From the NCBI RefSeq assembly GCF_019929185.1, contig NZ_JAHZPC010000003.1:1-64000 (forward strand): a stretch of 64,000 nucleotides of DNA, given 5' to 3'. Positions 7,796 to 18,372 of the stretch are shown one piece after another. Numbering within the stretch: the first letter of the stretch is position 1; the number at the start of each line of letters is the position of its first letter. Origin of the DNA: Streptococcus parasanguinis. Its GTDB lineage: Bacteria > Bacillota > Bacilli > Lactobacillales > Streptococcaceae. The notes beneath the pieces are model-generated. The model saw only the letters and a program-made list of their open reading frames with translations, did not search any database and was not told where the DNA came from. The translations under genes were made by a program, and so were the position numbers.

Positions 7796-9464
7796 CTATT
7801 CTGCCAATTCCAACACAACCGTTTGGTAAGGGGTCAATTCGAGCACTTGGTCTCCTTCTTGGAATAATCCTGCTGTATTATTTAAAACGACTGTTTTAAT
7901 CGGAGCTGGTAACTCCAAGGTGGCCTGGCGATTTTGGAAATTGCTGACAACCAAGAGACGTTTGTCCCCACGGCGTTCAAAGGCGATGATGTTTTCACGG
8001 TCGCGATACGCTGGGATCATATCTCCGAACCGGATGGTATTCCCATAGAGGGGATGGCGATACAAGGCCGTCAGCTGCCGGTAATAATTCAAGATAGAAT
8101 TGGGATCCTTTTCCTGATCTTCCACATTAATGGCAACATCTGGTTTGGGACTAATCAACCAGGCTGGTCCATCACTAAAGCCCAGACCTGGCTCTGCTGA
8201 CCATTGCATGGGTGTCCGCGCATTGTCCCGGCTGTAGTTGGCAATCGCGGCCAAGGCTTCTTCCTCGCTTAAACCAGCTTCTTTCGCGACGTGGTAGCCA
8301 TTGATGGTTGCGATATCATCAAAGTCCTCCACCGATTCAAAGACTTGGTTTTCCATCCCAATTTCTTGGCCTTGGTAGATAAAAGGAATTCCCTTACGCA
8401 AAACCTGAATAGTTCCCAGAGCTTTTTTACTGGTATCGTTTACTGGACCTTCCGCAATATAATGGGGACACCCCACGAGGCTCGTCGTGATTCTCGATAA
8501 TGGTCGAAAGAACCCCAATGCTATCCGCGCGCTCATGGGCTTGGAAAATACTTTCCTTGAGTTCATCTGCAGTTGGAAGAGCATGGTCGAACCAGCCTTT
8601 TCCTTCCTGACCCAGCATGGTTTGTTTGAAGTCAAAGATGGAAGAGAAGACACCATCTTTTCCAATAAAGAAGTGCAATTCTTCATCGGTTTCATTGAAA
8701 ACTTCCCCTACAGTGAAGGCATTGTACTTGGCGAAAGTTCGCTCCTTTAACTCTCGCAGGAAAGGTTCAATCGGTTGGGCATTGACCAGCGATTCCGGCA
8801 CTGGAACCAGGCCATTGTCACGATCGGACGGAAGCGAACGCCATTCTAAATCCTTTTTGATATTGATAATGGCGTCAATCCGGAAGCCAGCGATTCCCTT
8901 GTCCAACCACCAATTGATCATCTTGTAAATCTCTTCGCGTAAGACAGGATTTTGCCAATTGAGATCCGGCTGATCCTTGTGGAAAGAATGGAGATAGTAT
9001 TTGTTGGTGCCAGGAACTGGTTCCCAGACACTGCCTCCAAAGTAACTTTCCCAGTTGTTGGGTTCCTTGTCACTTTCGATGAAATAAAAGTAGTCCGCAT
9101 AAGGTCCATCTGGATCCGCTAAAGCTTTTTGGAACCACTCGTGATGACTGGAGCAGTGGTTAACCACCAGGTCCATAATGATGGAAATGCCCCGCTTCTT
9201 GCCTTCCGCGATCAGCTCTTCCATATCTTCCATGGTTCCAAAAATTGGGTCAATGGCATAATAGTTGGAAATATCATAACCCTGGTCAATAAAAGGACTC
9301 TTGTAAATAGGAGATAACCAGAGAATATCAATCCCTAAGTCTTGAAGGTAATCTAGTTTCTCCGTGATTCCTTTCAAATCCCCAACACCATCTCCATTGC
9401 TGTCTTTGAAGCTTTTGGGGTAGATCTGATAAGCGACCTTTCCCTTCCACCAGTCTTTTTCCAT
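7796..9464 (-). pseudogene. GH13 alpha-glucosidase (oligo-1,6-glucosidase type), frameshifted
   Basis: The first frame from ATG 9464 encodes a GH13 enzyme: WWKGKVAYQIYPKSF, GFRIDAI with the nucleophile Asp, TVGEVFNE with the acid/base Glu, and ENHDEPRGVS with the third catalytic Asp. It then runs out of frame and stops at 8427. The natural continuation, HYIAEGPVNDTSKKALG through IPFIYQGQEIGMEN to the end at 7796, is in the next frame. The two parts join cleanly if one base is removed from the run of four G at 8464-8467 (plus strand). The restored protein would be about 555 residues, close to the DexB/MalL/TreC family. The intact enzyme would cleave alpha-1,6 or alpha-glucosidic oligosaccharides inside the cell. 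Neighbouring msmK supplies the uptake ATPase. Confidence 0.88.
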
Positions 9465-9485
9465 GTTTTGTCTCCTTAAAATGAA

Positions 9486-9514
9486 AGAGACCGAGACATA
9501 TCGTCTCAGTCTCT
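9486..9514 (-). terminator. Hairpin between msmK and the glucosidase gene
   Basis: Arms 9486-9497 and 9503-9514 pair over 12 bp with one mismatch. They are followed on the minus strand by TTTCATTTT just before the glucosidase ribosome binding site. It may attenuate rather than fully stop transcription into the glucosidase gene. Confidence 0.65.
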
Positions 9515-9530
9515 ACAGTTTCAGTAGGTA

Positions 9531-10661
9531 TTAGTATACTGTTTTTTCAGTTTCTTTGTCGAAGAAGTGAGCTTTGTTCAAGTCAAATCCAAGTTCGATG
9601 GTTTCACCAGTTCCAAGGTAGTCACGTGCATCTACTTTAGCGATGAATTCGTTGTCACCAACTTGGCAGTACAAGTGAGATTCTGAACCGAGCAACTCAG
9701 ACACAGAGATCGTAGCTTTCACAACTGATTCTGGGAAAGTTTCAAGGAATGCAGCTTCTGTATTCACGTCTTCTGGACGGATACCAAAGATCAATTCTTT
9801 ACCATCATAGCCTTTTTCTTTCAAGACTTTCAAAGCACCTTCTGGAACTTTCAAATTCAATCCATTAGCAACGATGTGTCCACCTTCCAATTTCACGTTA
9901 ATGAAGTTCATCGCAGGGCTTCCGATGAATCCAGCTACGAATTTGTTCACTGGGTTTTTGTATACTTCTTGAGGAGTTCCGATTTGTTCTACACGTCCGA
10001 TTGTACCAGTACCTGCAGGGTTTTTAGTAGCAGACATGATAACGATACGGTCAGCCAATGTCATCGCTTCTGTTTGGTCGTGGGTTACATAGATCGTTGT
10101 AGCTCCGATACGACGGTGAATTTTCGCGATTTCAGCACGCATGGATACACGAAGTTTAGCATCCAAGTTTGACAAAGGTTCGTCCATCAAGAACACTTTT
10201 GCATCACGGACAATGGCACGACCCATGGCCACACGTTGACGTTGACCACCAGAAAGGTCAGCTGGTTTACGATCCAAGAATTCTTTCAAGCCAAGGATTT
10301 CAGCTGCTTCTTGTACACGTTTGTCGATATCTTCCTTGCTATATTTACGCAATTTCAAACCAAATGCCATGTTATCGTACACAGTCATGTGTGGGTAAAG
10401 AGCGTAGTTTTGGAATACCATGGCGATATCACGGTCTTTAGGTGCCACGTTGTTTACAACGACACCATCGATCGAACATTCACCTTCTGTGATGTCTTCA
10501 AGACCAGCGATCATACGAAGAGTTGTTGATTTACCACATCCTGAAGGACCTACGAAAACGATAAACTCTTTGTCTTTGATGTCCAAGTTGAAGTCTTCAA
10601 CTGAATAGTGTTCGCTGTTTGGATATTTTTTGTAAATATTTTTAAGATTTAATTCTACCAT
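9531..10661 (-). CDS. msmK: ABC sugar transporter ATP-binding protein MsmK
   Basis: 376 residues, the standard MsmK/MalK length. Walker A GPSGCGKST, Q-loop VFQNYALYPHMTV, signature LSGGQRQR, Walker B VFLMDEPLSNLDAKLR and the switch His in YVTHDQTEA are all present. A regulatory TOBE-type domain covers about residues 240-376. In streptococci one MsmK powers several carbohydrate ABC importers, such as those for raffinose, maltodextrin and sialic acid. No permease or binding-protein gene is adjacent here, which fits that shared role. It precedes a glucosidase gene on the same strand. Confidence 0.93.
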   Translation of the reverse strand: MVELNLKNIYKKYPNSEHYSVEDFNLDIKDKEFIVFVGPSGCGKSTTLRMIAGLEDITEGECSIDGVVVNNVAPKDRDIAMVFQNYALYPHMTVYDNMAFGLKLRKYSKEDIDKRVQEAAEILGLKEFLDRKPADLSGGQRQRVAMGRAIVRDAKVFLMDEPLSNLDAKLRVSMRAEIAKIHRRIGATTIYVTHDQTEAMTLADRIVIMSATKNPAGTGTIGRVEQIGTPQEVYKNPVNKFVAGFIGSPAMNFINVKLEGGHIVANGLNLKVPEGALKVLKEKGYDGKELIFGIRPEDVNTEAAFLETFPESVVKATISVSELLGSESHLYCQVGDNEFIAKVDARDYLGTGETIELGFDLNKAHFFDKETEKTVY

Positions 10662-10690
10662 GATGGTACTCCTTTGATTTTTATAATTCT

Positions 10691-10713
10691 ATTGTAAATG
10701 AAAACGTTTTACA
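10691..10713 (-). promoter_or_regulatory. msmK promoter -10 with cre-like operator
   Basis: TACAAT on the minus strand (10696-10691) lies 29 bp before the msmK start. Just upstream, ATGAAAACGTTTTACA at 10698-10713 is a near-palindrome resembling a catabolite-responsive element with a shifted half-site. The -35 is poor. Catabolite control is plausible but unproven. Confidence 0.5.
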
Positions 10714-10744
10714 AAGCTATGGCAAGTCTTACAAAAAAGAAAAA

Positions 10745-10773
10745 GAGTTTTGTGCAAGTTGCACAAAACCCTC
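10745..10773 (-). terminator. Terminator of the pnp-to-PucR operon
   Basis: A strong hairpin (stem around TTTTGTGCAA) is followed on the minus strand by TTTTTCTTTTTT. It lies 11 bp beyond the stop of the PucR-type gene. Confidence 0.9.
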
Positions 10774-10784
10774 TATTTATTCCG

Positions 10785-11645
10785 TTACATCACATCCTGT
10801 AGAACCAAATGGTAACAAAGAGCTAGATCTGTCAGGTTTTTCAGTTGGAGACCCGTTAGCTCTTCCCATTTGTCAATCTTGTATTGAAGGGAATTCCGAT
10901 GGAGATAAAGTTGCTGAGCCGCCTTGGTCACAACTGCTCCGTTATCCCAAAGTGCAACAATGATATCCTGCAACTGGTCTTGACTCCCGATCAACTGATG
11001 CAAAGCTTCTTTGATAGGATGGAGATCTAAATCTGCCTGCTCGATTCCCCAGAGATAGAGTTGAGAAAAGCGGTAGACGCCTTGGTGTCCTTCTCGGATC
11101 CAGGCTCTAAAGGCTGCCCATTCTGCTCGGATGACAGGAGACAATTTTCCATCTTTCGACTCTGTCCATACCTGCCCGACCATAATGGATAAGCGAATAG
11201 TAAAGTCATACTCCATGGCAGAGACAGTATCTTTTAAGATATCGGCCACAGGTAAAGACTGGTCTTGGTCCAGAATGAGCACATAGTCCTGCCCACTCAG
11301 TTGCAAGGTTGCTCGGAAATTGGGTAAGAGTGTCTGCATCATCTCTAGCCAAGAAACCGTCCCTTCCGCTGTTGAATGCGAGATGTGGCAATAGACGAGC
11401 TGCATTTTTTTGATGACTTGAGGGGCTTCTCCCTTTCCATCAATCAGGTACTGGTACCAAGGATTAGGGGCAACCTCTTCTTCACCGCCCAACCAGGAAA
11501 TCAATTGTTTTTCTCGCTCGGTTAGCTCTTCTTCCTTCAGCAGCAGCCATTGATGAGCCTGAAGGGGAATGGCTACATAACCAGCTGGTGGATTGGCTTG
11601 ATCCGTCACCTCTGCATGAGGAAACCACTCTCTGATATTTTTCAC
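10785..11645 (-). CDS. PucR/CdaR-type helix-turn-helix regulator
   Basis: 286 residues from a GTG at 11645. That codon overlaps the mrnC stop as GTGA and has GGAAG upstream, so it is preferred over the ATG at 11678 inside mrnC. The C-terminal 60 residues form the PucR HTH_30 domain: [34 protein letters not shown]. The rest resembles the weakly conserved sensing region of CdaR-type regulators. No effector can be named. It is the last gene of the cysS-mrnC series and is translationally coupled to it. Confidence 0.8.
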   Translation of the reverse strand: MKNIREWFPHAEVTDQANPPAGYVAIPLQAHQWLLLKEEELTEREKQLISWLGGEEEVAPNPWYQYLIDGKGEAPQVIKKMQLVYCHISHSTAEGTVSWLEMMQTLLPNFRATLQLSGQDYVLILDQDQSLPVADILKDTVSAMEYDFTIRLSIMVGQVWTESKDGKLSPVIRAEWAAFRAWIREGHQGVYRFSQLYLWGIEQADLDLHPIKEALHQLIGSQDQLQDIIVALWDNGAVVTKAAQQLYLHRNSLQYKIDKWEELTGLQLKNLTDLALCYHLVLQDVM

Positions 11646-12040
11646 TGCTTTCTTCCTTCTTCTACTTGCTGGATACACCAGTCAATCAGCTCTTCTAGAC
11701 GAGAGAGCTCCCCCGTCATATGGAGATAGCCCATGACAGCCTCAAAGCCCGTCGACATGCGATAGGTCACGACATCCGCATTTTTGGCCTTGGTATGGCT
11801 ATTGGTATTGCGACCGCGCTTGTAGATCTCCAACTCTTTTTCCGTCAGAATTTCTTGCTCCAACATGCTTTCAATCAAGCTAGCCTGAGCTCTAGCAGAG
11901 ACATAGCGGGTGGCAGCCTGGTGAAGCTTATTGGGCTTGGTCATCCCTTGAAAAATCAGGTGTCTGCGTATATACATGGAATAGACCGCATCTCCCTCAA
12001 AGGCAAGGGCAATCCCATTGATTAGATTGACATCAATCAC
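11642..12040 (-). CDS. mrnC: Mini-ribonuclease 3 (23S rRNA maturation)
   Basis: 132 residues forming only the RNase III catalytic domain, without a dsRNA-binding domain. The motif [17 protein letters not shown] carries the acidic catalytic residues, and [21 protein letters not shown] and [13 protein letters not shown] follow. The enzyme trims 23S rRNA ends in Firmicutes. It overlaps the end of cysS by 8 bp and the PucR gene by 4 bp. The cysS-mrnC order is conserved in the phylum. Confidence 0.95.
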   Translation of the reverse strand: MIDVNLINGIALAFEGDAVYSMYIRRHLIFQGMTKPNKLHQAATRYVSARAQASLIESMLEQEILTEKELEIYKRGRNTNSHTKAKNADVVTYRMSTGFEAVMGYLHMTGELSRLEELIDWCIQQVEEGRKQ

Positions 12041-13376
12041 GTGTCCACCTTACACCTTCTTTTGTATCCAAGAGCTTGATTCCTTGCGCAGCCAATTCAT
12101 CACGAATGGCATCAGCTCGCGCAAAATCTTTCTTAGCCCGCGCTTCCTGACGTTCAGTGATCAAGGCTTCAATATCCGCATCCAATACTTCTTCGACAAA
12201 GACCACTCCAAAGACTTCTAACATCTTGGTCAAGGCATCTTTGACGTCTTGATTGTAGTGACCTGAATTGATCCATTTTGCCAATTCAAAGACGACGGTG
12301 ATTCCGTTTGCCGCATTGATATCTTCATCCATAGCCGCAATAAACTTGTCCATAAAACCTTGCAAGTCTGCTGGATCCACTTCTCCTGTGAACGGTTGCT
12401 CATAGGTATTTTTCAAATACTTGAGGTTGGTCTCCGCATCGCGCACCGCTTTTTCTGTGAAGTTAATGGGCTTGCGGTAGTGCTGGGTTGCAAAGAAGAA
12501 GCGAAGCACTTGGCCGTCGATAGTCTTCAATGCATCATGCACGGTGATAAAGTTGCCTAAGGACTTGGACATCTTGACATTATCAATATTGACAAAGCCA
12601 TTGTGCATCCAGTAATTGGCAAAAGTCTTGCCTGTTTTAGCTTCAGACTGAGCAATTTCGTTGGTATGATGCGGAAACTCAAGGTCAGCTCCACCACCGT
12701 GGATATCAATAGTATCGCCTAAAATCCCCGTTGACATGACCGAACACTCGATGTGCCAACCCGGACGACCAGGTCCCCAAGGACTGTCCCAAGAAACTTC
12801 ACCCGGCTTCGCAGCTTTCCAAAGGGCAAAATCGACTGGATTTTCCTTGCGGGCAGTCTCTTCATCTGTCCGACCAGAAGCACCTAACTCCAAGTCTTCT
12901 AGGGTTTTATTGGCTAATTTTGCATAGTTGTGGGATTTTTCCACACGGAAATAGACATCGCCTTGGCTCTCGTAGGCATAGCCTTTTTCAATCAAATCAG
13001 CGACAAAACGGATGATGTCATCCATAAACTCGACCACACGAGGGTGGCGGGTTGCAGGTTTCACTCCAAGAGCCGTTACATCCTCACGGAAGGCCGCAAT
13101 GTACTTGTCAGCCACTTCCTGTGGAGTAATGCCTTCTTCTTTGGCACGGTTAATGATCTTATCATCCACATCTGTAAAGTTGGAAATGTAGGCAACTTCG
13201 TAGCCACGATACTCAAAGTAGCGACGAATCGTGTCAAAGGCTACCGTTGAACGGGCATTCCCTACGTGGATATAGTTGTAAACCGTTGGTCCACAAACAT
13301 ACATGCGGACCTTTCCTTCCTCGATGGGGATAAATTCTCGCAGATCACGAGACATAGTATCATAAATTTTTAACAC
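12033..13376 (-). CDS. cysS: Cysteinyl-tRNA synthetase
   Basis: 447 residues, class I synthetase. The zinc site includes [15 protein letters not shown] (with the HIGH-like HVGN), ECSVMS and the H/E pair in [12 protein letters not shown]. The second signature is KMSKSLGN. The anticodon-binding DALR-type domain follows from about residue 330. It charges tRNA-Cys. Its place behind cysE links cysteine synthesis with its use. The gene starts 20 bp after the GNAT gene. Confidence 0.97.
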   Translation of the reverse strand: MLKIYDTMSRDLREFIPIEEGKVRMYVCGPTVYNYIHVGNARSTVAFDTIRRYFEYRGYEVAYISNFTDVDDKIINRAKEEGITPQEVADKYIAAFREDVTALGVKPATRHPRVVEFMDDIIRFVADLIEKGYAYESQGDVYFRVEKSHNYAKLANKTLEDLELGASGRTDEETARKENPVDFALWKAAKPGEVSWDSPWGPGRPGWHIECSVMSTGILGDTIDIHGGGADLEFPHHTNEIAQSEAKTGKTFANYWMHNGFVNIDNVKMSKSLGNFITVHDALKTIDGQVLRFFFATQHYRKPINFTEKAVRDAETNLKYLKNTYEQPFTGEVDPADLQGFMDKFIAAMDEDINAANGITVVFELAKWINSGHYNQDVKDALTKMLEVFGVVFVEEVLDADIEALITERQEARAKKDFARADAIRDELAAQGIKLLDTKEGVRWTRD

Positions 13377-13396
13377 GCTTCATTTCCTTTCTGTTT

Positions 13397-14263
13397 CTAC
13401 TCTTTTGGGTTCAAATAAACCACCTGAGTCTGTTTGACAAAGCCAAGCTTTTCATACAAGTGTTTGGCACCTACATTGCTATCTTCCACTGCAATCTGAA
13501 ATTCCTTATCATTTTGCTCAATGAGTTGGTTAACGAGGGATTTTGCCAAATAGCTTCCATAGCCGTTTCCGCGTTCAAGTTCAGCTATTGCTAAACCGTA
13601 GAAGTAATTGGTATTACTTGATAAATCAACCGTGCAAGTCCCGATAACCTGACCGTCTTTTAGCAAAATATACAGGCGACTTTCTGGATCTTTCAGAGCT
13701 TTGGCGACATATCTATCCACAACTTCTCTCGATTCATGTTCCTCTGAAAATGCCTGAAATTTTAACTGACTAATTTGATCCTGATACGAACGATCTGCTA
13801 ACAAAACTTCCAGATTGGAATCATTTACTAACGGATATGGTCTTCTATCTTTACCTAACCAGGTTTCTGTTTCGTCATCCTCAACCAGTCCCCAATTGCT
13901 GGCAAAATCAGGATGATTCTCTAGAAAAATACGCTCTGTCTGAAAAGTCACAGACTCAATTGGATAAGATGCCGTTTCTTTCTCAAAACTTCCATACAAA
14001 GCACGCGCAATTCCCTGACGACGGTGATTAGGGTGGACCAGGATCGCTACTTCCACATCTGGGTCATCCGCATAGACGGTTAATAGGCCAACAAGTTCAC
14101 CTTTTTCGTAATAAAGGAAAAAGGCCGGCATATCGGGATCAAAATTGAGCATATTGGAGAGATAAGGATCCCGAAAAGTTCCGTCATAGTTCCGACAGAC
14201 GGCAATAAGGGCCTTTGCTTCCAGTAGTTGGTGGTCATTCAATGTATTGGTTGATTGAATCAC
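13397..14263 (-). CDS. Double-GNAT acetyltransferase
   Basis: 288 residues made of two GNAT-like halves. The first (about 1-135) has VEVAILVHPNHRRQGIARALYGSF, whose RRQGIA is the acetyl-CoA loop. The second (about 150-285) has FYGLAIAELERGNGYGSYLAKSLVNQL and ends VEDSNVGAKHLYEKLGFVKQ, the usual GNAT close. The substrate is unknown. It lies between cysE and cysS with gaps of 12 and 20 bp, clearly co-transcribed. The same position is occupied by an acetyltransferase in other streptococci, as I recall. Confidence 0.85.
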   Translation of the reverse strand: MIQSTNTLNDHQLLEAKALIAVCRNYDGTFRDPYLSNMLNFDPDMPAFFLYYEKGELVGLLTVYADDPDVEVAILVHPNHRRQGIARALYGSFEKETASYPIESVTFQTERIFLENHPDFASNWGLVEDDETETWLGKDRRPYPLVNDSNLEVLLADRSYQDQISQLKFQAFSEEHESREVVDRYVAKALKDPESRLYILLKDGQVIGTCTVDLSSNTNYFYGLAIAELERGNGYGSYLAKSLVNQLIEQNDKEFQIAVEDSNVGAKHLYEKLGFVKQTQVVYLNPKE

Positions 14264-14275
14264 GTAGCGATCTCC

Positions 14276-14893
14276 TTACAAGCTCGAAGACCGATGGCTA
14301 GCTTCCTTGGCATGCTCCAGCTTGTTCATGTAGTATTCGCGTTTTTCTTCTTCTTGGTGAATGACCGGTTCATCTTTTCGACCGTGTACACGTACAATCT
14401 TGGCAGGAACACCGACAACGGTCACATCACTTGGTACATCTGAGACGACGACAGCTCCCGCTCCGACTTTGGCCTTGGCTCCGATTTCCACCGGGCCGAT
14501 GACTTGAGCATGGGCGGAAACCAAGGCTCCCTCACGTACCGTTGGATGGCGTTTGCCGACATCCTTTCCTGTTCCCCCAAGGGTCACCCCGTGGTAGAGC
14601 ATAACGCCTTTTTCAACAATGGCTGTTTCCCCGATAACGAGGCCCGCTCCATGGTCGATAAAGACACCCGAAGCAATGGTCGCACCTGGATGGATCTCGA
14701 TCTGGGTCCAAAAACGCCAGAATTGGCTGTGCATCCGAGCTAGAAGCTTAAAACCATGGTTCCACAAAAAGTGGGAAACACGGTGAGCTGCCAGTGCTTT
14801 GACGCCCGGATAGGTCAAAAGGACCTCCAGCGAGGTACGCGCTGCTGGGTCATTTTCTTTTACAATATTGATGGTTTCACGCCACCATCCCAT
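14276..14893 (-). CDS. cysE: Serine O-acetyltransferase
   Basis: 205 residues. The helical N-terminal domain ends near ARMHSQFWRFWTQIEIHPG. The left-handed beta-helix follows with hexapeptide repeats and the catalytic His in IDHGAGLVIGET and MLYHGVTLGGTGKD, then GVPAKIVR. It makes O-acetylserine, the first step of cysteine synthesis. This is a short, Firmicute-type CysE. It lies 24 bp after pnp and 12 bp before the GNAT gene. Confidence 0.95.
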   Translation of the reverse strand: MGWWRETINIVKENDPAARTSLEVLLTYPGVKALAAHRVSHFLWNHGFKLLARMHSQFWRFWTQIEIHPGATIASGVFIDHGAGLVIGETAIVEKGVMLYHGVTLGGTGKDVGKRHPTVREGALVSAHAQVIGPVEIGAKAKVGAGAVVVSDVPSDVTVVGVPAKIVRVHGRKDEPVIHQEEEKREYYMNKLEHAKEASHRSSSL

Positions 14894-14917
14894 ACCGTGC
14901 TCCTCCTTTTCTAATGA

Positions 14918-17140
14918 TTATTCTGAATCTTTTTGTGTAATGGTAAAGTCTTTTTTAGGTTTGTGGTCTTTGTTGTGGTGACGAGGACGATCGCCATGAC
15001 GAGGACCCTTTTCACCTTTTTCTTCTGTATGCTCAGGTTTTGGTGGACGTGGCAATAGTGCTTTCATAGAAGCATCGACACGACCTTTTTCATCAATCTT
15101 GATAATCTTGACATCGACTTCATCGCCGATCGCTACCAAGTCTTCGACACGGTTGGTGCGCGTCCAAGCCATTTCAGAAATATGAACGAGAGCATCCGTC
15201 TTGTCAAAGAGGTTGACAAAGGCCCCGAATTTCTCGATACGAACTACTTTGGCATGGTAGACTTCATCCACTTTGGCTTCACGCACCAAACCAGCAATGA
15301 TTTCCTTGGCACGGTTAATCGCATCTTGGTCGCTCGAGTAGATCGATACGTTTCCTTCTTCGTCGATATCAATCTTAACGCCTGTTTCAGCGATGATCTT
15401 ATCGATGGTTTCTCCACCCTTACCGATGACAATCTTGATCTTGTCCACATCAATCTTGATGGTATCAATTTTCGGAGCAGTTGGCGCCAATTCTGGACGC
15501 ACTTCTGGAATGGTTGCTTCGATGACATCAAGGATTTCAAAACGAGCTTTCTTGGCTTGGGCAAGCGCTTCTGTCAAGATTTCTGCAGTGATCCCTTGGA
15601 TCTTGATATCCATTTGAAGGGCTGTGATCCCGTCACGAGTTCCAGCAACCTTGAAGTCCATATCTCCAAAGTGGTCTTCCAAACCTTGGATATCTGTCAA
15701 TACGGTATAGTTGTTTCCATCTGAGATCAGACCCATGGCAATACCTGCTACTGGCGCCTTGATTGGCACACCACCAGCCATAAGGGCAAGTGTTCCCGCA
15801 CAGATAGATGCTTGAGATGAAGAACCATTTGATTCCAATACTTCTGCTACCAAACGGATGGCGTATGGGAATTCTTCCAAGCTTGGCAATACTTGGGCAA
15901 GGGCACGTTCACCGAGAGCACCGTGACCAATTTCACGACGACCAGGTGCACCGTAACGCCCTGTTTCCCCTACAGAGTATTGTGGGAAGTTATAGTGGTG
16001 CATAAAGCGTTTCTTGTACTCTGGATCCAAACCATCGATGATTTGCGTTTCACCCATTGGTGCCAATGTCAAGACAGAAAGGGCTTGCGTTTGTCCACGC
16101 GTAAAGAGTCCTGAACCGTGCACACGAGGAAGGTAGTCGACTTGTGCATCCAAAGGACGGATTTCATCGACCTTACGACCATCCGGACGAACCTTGTCTT
16201 CTGTGATCAAACGGCGCACTTCTGCGTGTTCCATTTGTTCCAAGATTTCAGCCACGTCGCGCATGATGCGGTCAAATTCTTCATGGTCTGCATATTTTTC
16301 TTCGTAAACTGCTGTGACTTGGTCTTTGATTGCTTGAGTCGCAGCTTCACGCGCCAATTTTTCTTCAACTTGAACTGCTTTTTGAAGGTCGCTGTTGTAG
16401 GCTGCGATGATTTCAGCCTGCAAGTCAGCATCCACATGAAGCAATTCCACTCCTGCTTTTTCTTTCCCAACTGCCGCAACGATTTCTTCTTGGAAGGCAA
16501 TCAATTCTTTAACGGCTTCATGTCCTTTAAGAAGAGCTTCCAACATGATTTCTTCTGACAATTCTTTGGCACCAGACTCTACCATGTTGATAGCATGCTT
16601 GGTACCAGCTACTGTCAATTCAAGAAGTGAGCGCTCTGCTTGTTCTTGCGTTGGGTTGATGATGATTTCCCCGTCCACATAGCCTACTTGTACCCCAGCA
16701 ATTGGTCCGTCAAACGGAATATCTGAGATAGAAAGTGCCAATGATGAACCAAACATCGCTGCCATTGGTGCAGATGCATTTTCATCGTAAGAAAGGACTG
16801 TGTTGATGACTTGCACTTCGTTACGGAAACCTTCCGCAAACATAGGACGGATTGGACGGTCAATCAAACGCGCTGTCAAGGTCGCATCAGTAGAAGGACG
16901 ACCTTCCCGTTTCATAAAGCCACCAGGAAACTTCCCAGCCGCATACATTTTTTCTTCGTAGTTGACTTGAAGTGGGAAGAAATCCCCAGTTGCCATTTTC
17001 TTAGACATGACAGCTGCCGTCAAGACAGTTGACTCACCATAACGCACGACAACAGAGCCATTTGCTTGCTTAGCAACCTGACCAGTCTCTACGATCAACT
17101 CACGACCCGCAAAAGTCGTTTGAAACACTTGTTTTGTCAT
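14918..17140 (-). CDS. pnp: Polyribonucleotide nucleotidyltransferase (PNPase)
   Basis: 740 residues from the ATG at 17140, which has AAAGGGGA upstream and the typical start [21 protein letters not shown]. An in-frame extension to 17275 runs through repeat DNA and is not used. It has two RNase PH domains (about 1-230 and 320-550), with [17 protein letters not shown] in the second. A KH domain follows ([16 protein letters not shown]), then an S1 domain ([28 protein letters not shown]) and a charged tail. PNPase is the phosphorolytic 3'-5' exonuclease of mRNA decay. It heads the cysE-GNAT-cysS-mrnC-pucR series. Confidence 0.97.
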   Translation of the reverse strand: MTKQVFQTTFAGRELIVETGQVAKQANGSVVVRYGESTVLTAAVMSKKMATGDFFPLQVNYEEKMYAAGKFPGGFMKREGRPSTDATLTARLIDRPIRPMFAEGFRNEVQVINTVLSYDENASAPMAAMFGSSLALSISDIPFDGPIAGVQVGYVDGEIIINPTQEQAERSLLELTVAGTKHAINMVESGAKELSEEIMLEALLKGHEAVKELIAFQEEIVAAVGKEKAGVELLHVDADLQAEIIAAYNSDLQKAVQVEEKLAREAATQAIKDQVTAVYEEKYADHEEFDRIMRDVAEILEQMEHAEVRRLITEDKVRPDGRKVDEIRPLDAQVDYLPRVHGSGLFTRGQTQALSVLTLAPMGETQIIDGLDPEYKKRFMHHYNFPQYSVGETGRYGAPGRREIGHGALGERALAQVLPSLEEFPYAIRLVAEVLESNGSSSQASICAGTLALMAGGVPIKAPVAGIAMGLISDGNNYTVLTDIQGLEDHFGDMDFKVAGTRDGITALQMDIKIQGITAEILTEALAQAKKARFEILDVIEATIPEVRPELAPTAPKIDTIKIDVDKIKIVIGKGGETIDKIIAETGVKIDIDEEGNVSIYSSDQDAINRAKEIIAGLVREAKVDEVYHAKVVRIEKFGAFVNLFDKTDALVHISEMAWTRTNRVEDLVAIGDEVDVKIIKIDEKGRVDASMKALLPRPPKPEHTEEKGEKGPRHGDRPRHHNKDHKPKKDFTITQKDSE

Positions 17141-17164
17141 TGTAATCCCCTTTGGATTGATAAA

Positions 17165-17170
17165 ATTATA
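17165..17170 (-). promoter_or_regulatory. Likely -10 element of the pnp promoter
   Basis: TATAAT on the minus strand, 24 bp before the pnp start. No clear -35 is seen at the right spacing. The upstream sequence is the end of a structured repeat. Confidence 0.5.
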
Positions 17171-17187
17171 CGACTTGCCTACAAAAA

Positions 17188-17297
17188 TCAGGATACAAAG
17201 GGCGTGAAGAATCCCGTATGAAAATAGGAGATTGACGCAGTGTGCCACGCACACTAGGAAATCTATCTTTTTCACTAGGGATTTAGCCCGTGTTCAA
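17188..17297 (+). repeat. 110-nt structured repeat, copy 1
   Basis: It begins TCAGGATACAAAGGGCG and ends GCCCGTGTTCAA. Reading inward, the pairs are GGGC/GCCC, AATCCC/GGGATT, GAAAA/TTTTTC, GATT/AATC and AGTGTG/CACACT. The conserved unpaired bits are ATAGGA, TGACGC and TAGGA. The same architecture with different helix sequences is found at 17301-17422, 26497-26607 and 39611-39720. It fills the space upstream of pnp, antisense to pnp. Confidence 0.8.
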
Positions 17298-17300
17298 CTA

Positions 17301-17422
17301 TCAAGATATTTTGGACGGTTCGGCTTGCCGAACATTTCTGTAGAAAAATAGGAAGGTGACGCCGCACTCGATGAGTGCTAGGAAGCTTATCTTTTTTCCT
17401 AAGAAATGAGGCCAAAATTCAA
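17301..17422 (+). repeat. 110-nt structured repeat family, copy 2 (with an extra hairpin)
   Basis: The same layout as the preceding copy, but the helices are TTTTGG/CCAAAA, ATTTC/GAAAT, GAAAAA/TTTTTTC, AAG/CTT and GCACTC/GAGTGC. An extra perfect hairpin GTTCGGC-TT-GCCGAAC lies in the left arm. A weaker, possibly decayed third copy starts near 17427. From there to 17547 nothing else is clear. Confidence 0.7.
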
Positions 17423-17547
17423 TTACTCAAGATACTAAGGCTACCCAACTCAACGAGATAGGAATTTCAAGAGCCCATCTATTTGTTATATCCTCATCTT
17501 TGTATCCAAGCACGTATACCTTTTATTTTAACATATTCAAGCCCAAA

Positions 17548-17574
17548 AGAAAAAGGCTTTAAGGGCCTTTTTCT
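17548..17574 (-). terminator. Terminator after the first lipoprotein gene
   Basis: The hairpin AGAAAAAGGC with GGCCTTTTTCT lies 60 bp past the lipoprotein stop. The stem itself supplies the A/T runs in both directions. Confidence 0.65.
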
Positions 17575-17634
17575 GCGAATCTTCTAAGAGACCTATATAA
17601 AAATTTTAGATCCAGGTATAGCTTCTATTTATTT

Positions 17635-18372
17635 TTAAGATTTCGCGAATTCTGTACTGTCGACATAAAAGCGTGTTTTATGGCTTCCACCCTTGTAGTT
17701 CTTATTGTTACGTTTCAAGACAAAACGTCTGTATGGATCGGAAGTACCTTGGATAGTCGTTATCACTTCAACTGAATCTTCATTGACCACCCATTCATCA
17801 GGCGAAGGGATTTCCATCGGTGGCATCGCTCCTCCACGACCACCAGGTACAATTTCGTAGAAGGCCTTGTCTTTTGTCGAATAGAGCCAGCCGTCCTTCT
17901 TTTCGTTTGTCAGTTGGATCAGCTTGTCTTGTGACAGACTGCGGATAGAGTCCGATGTCTCTTCTGCATTCAATTTATCAATGACATCTTGCAGATTATA
18001 GGTTCCCGGCGTGTAGGTATTGTAGTAATCAATGAACATGTCTTGCGGGTAACCATCAACCGCACCGTGATCATTGTTCAACTCTAGCAAGCGAGTCGGT
18101 TGCACCTGAAGTGAATAGGTCAAAGACGCACTGTTTTCAATGATCGAGTAGATATCCGCTTGGTCCGCTTTTGACAAGGTCCCAATGGCTTCTTTATCAT
18201 GCTCATCTGACTTAGCTTCTTCTGACTGTTCTTTTTCTTGCGCCTTGTCAGATGATTTTTTGACCGATGAAGCTCCTACTGGACTGTGCTTACGCTCATA
18301 GCGTTTTGGGGCGCAGGCTGCTAGGGAAATTACCGAACCAACTGTTAAGAATAAAATAATAAATTTTTTCAC
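17635..18372 (-). CDS. Lipoprotein of unknown function
   Basis: 245 residues from a GTG start (18372) preceded by GGAGATATT. The signal peptide ends in the lipobox LAAC, so Cys20 should be lipidated and the protein held on the outer face of the membrane. A charged linker of about 40 residues rich in Lys, Glu and Ser follows. A globular domain from about residue 65 (TLSKADQADIYSIIENSASLTYSL) is one I do not recognise. Its start after the lipobox (PKRYER) is nearly identical to that of the next gene, so the two are paralogous at least at the N-terminus. Confidence 0.75.
   Translation of the reverse strand: MKKFIILFLTVGSVISLAACAPKRYERKHSPVGASSVKKSSDKAQEKEQSEEAKSDEHDKEAIGTLSKADQADIYSIIENSASLTYSLQVQPTRLLELNNDHGAVDGYPQDMFIDYYNTYTPGTYNLQDVIDKLNAEETSDSIRSLSQDKLIQLTNEKKDGWLYSTKDKAFYEIVPGGRGGAMPPMEIPSPDEWVVNEDSVEVITTIQGTSDPYRRFVLKRNNKNYKGGSHKTRFYVDSTEFAKS

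Noticed and set aside
17427-17547. A third tandem copy of the 110-nt repeat
   Set aside because: Only fragments (TCAAGATAC, GATAGGAATTT, GAGCCC) match, and the helices cannot be drawn with confidence.
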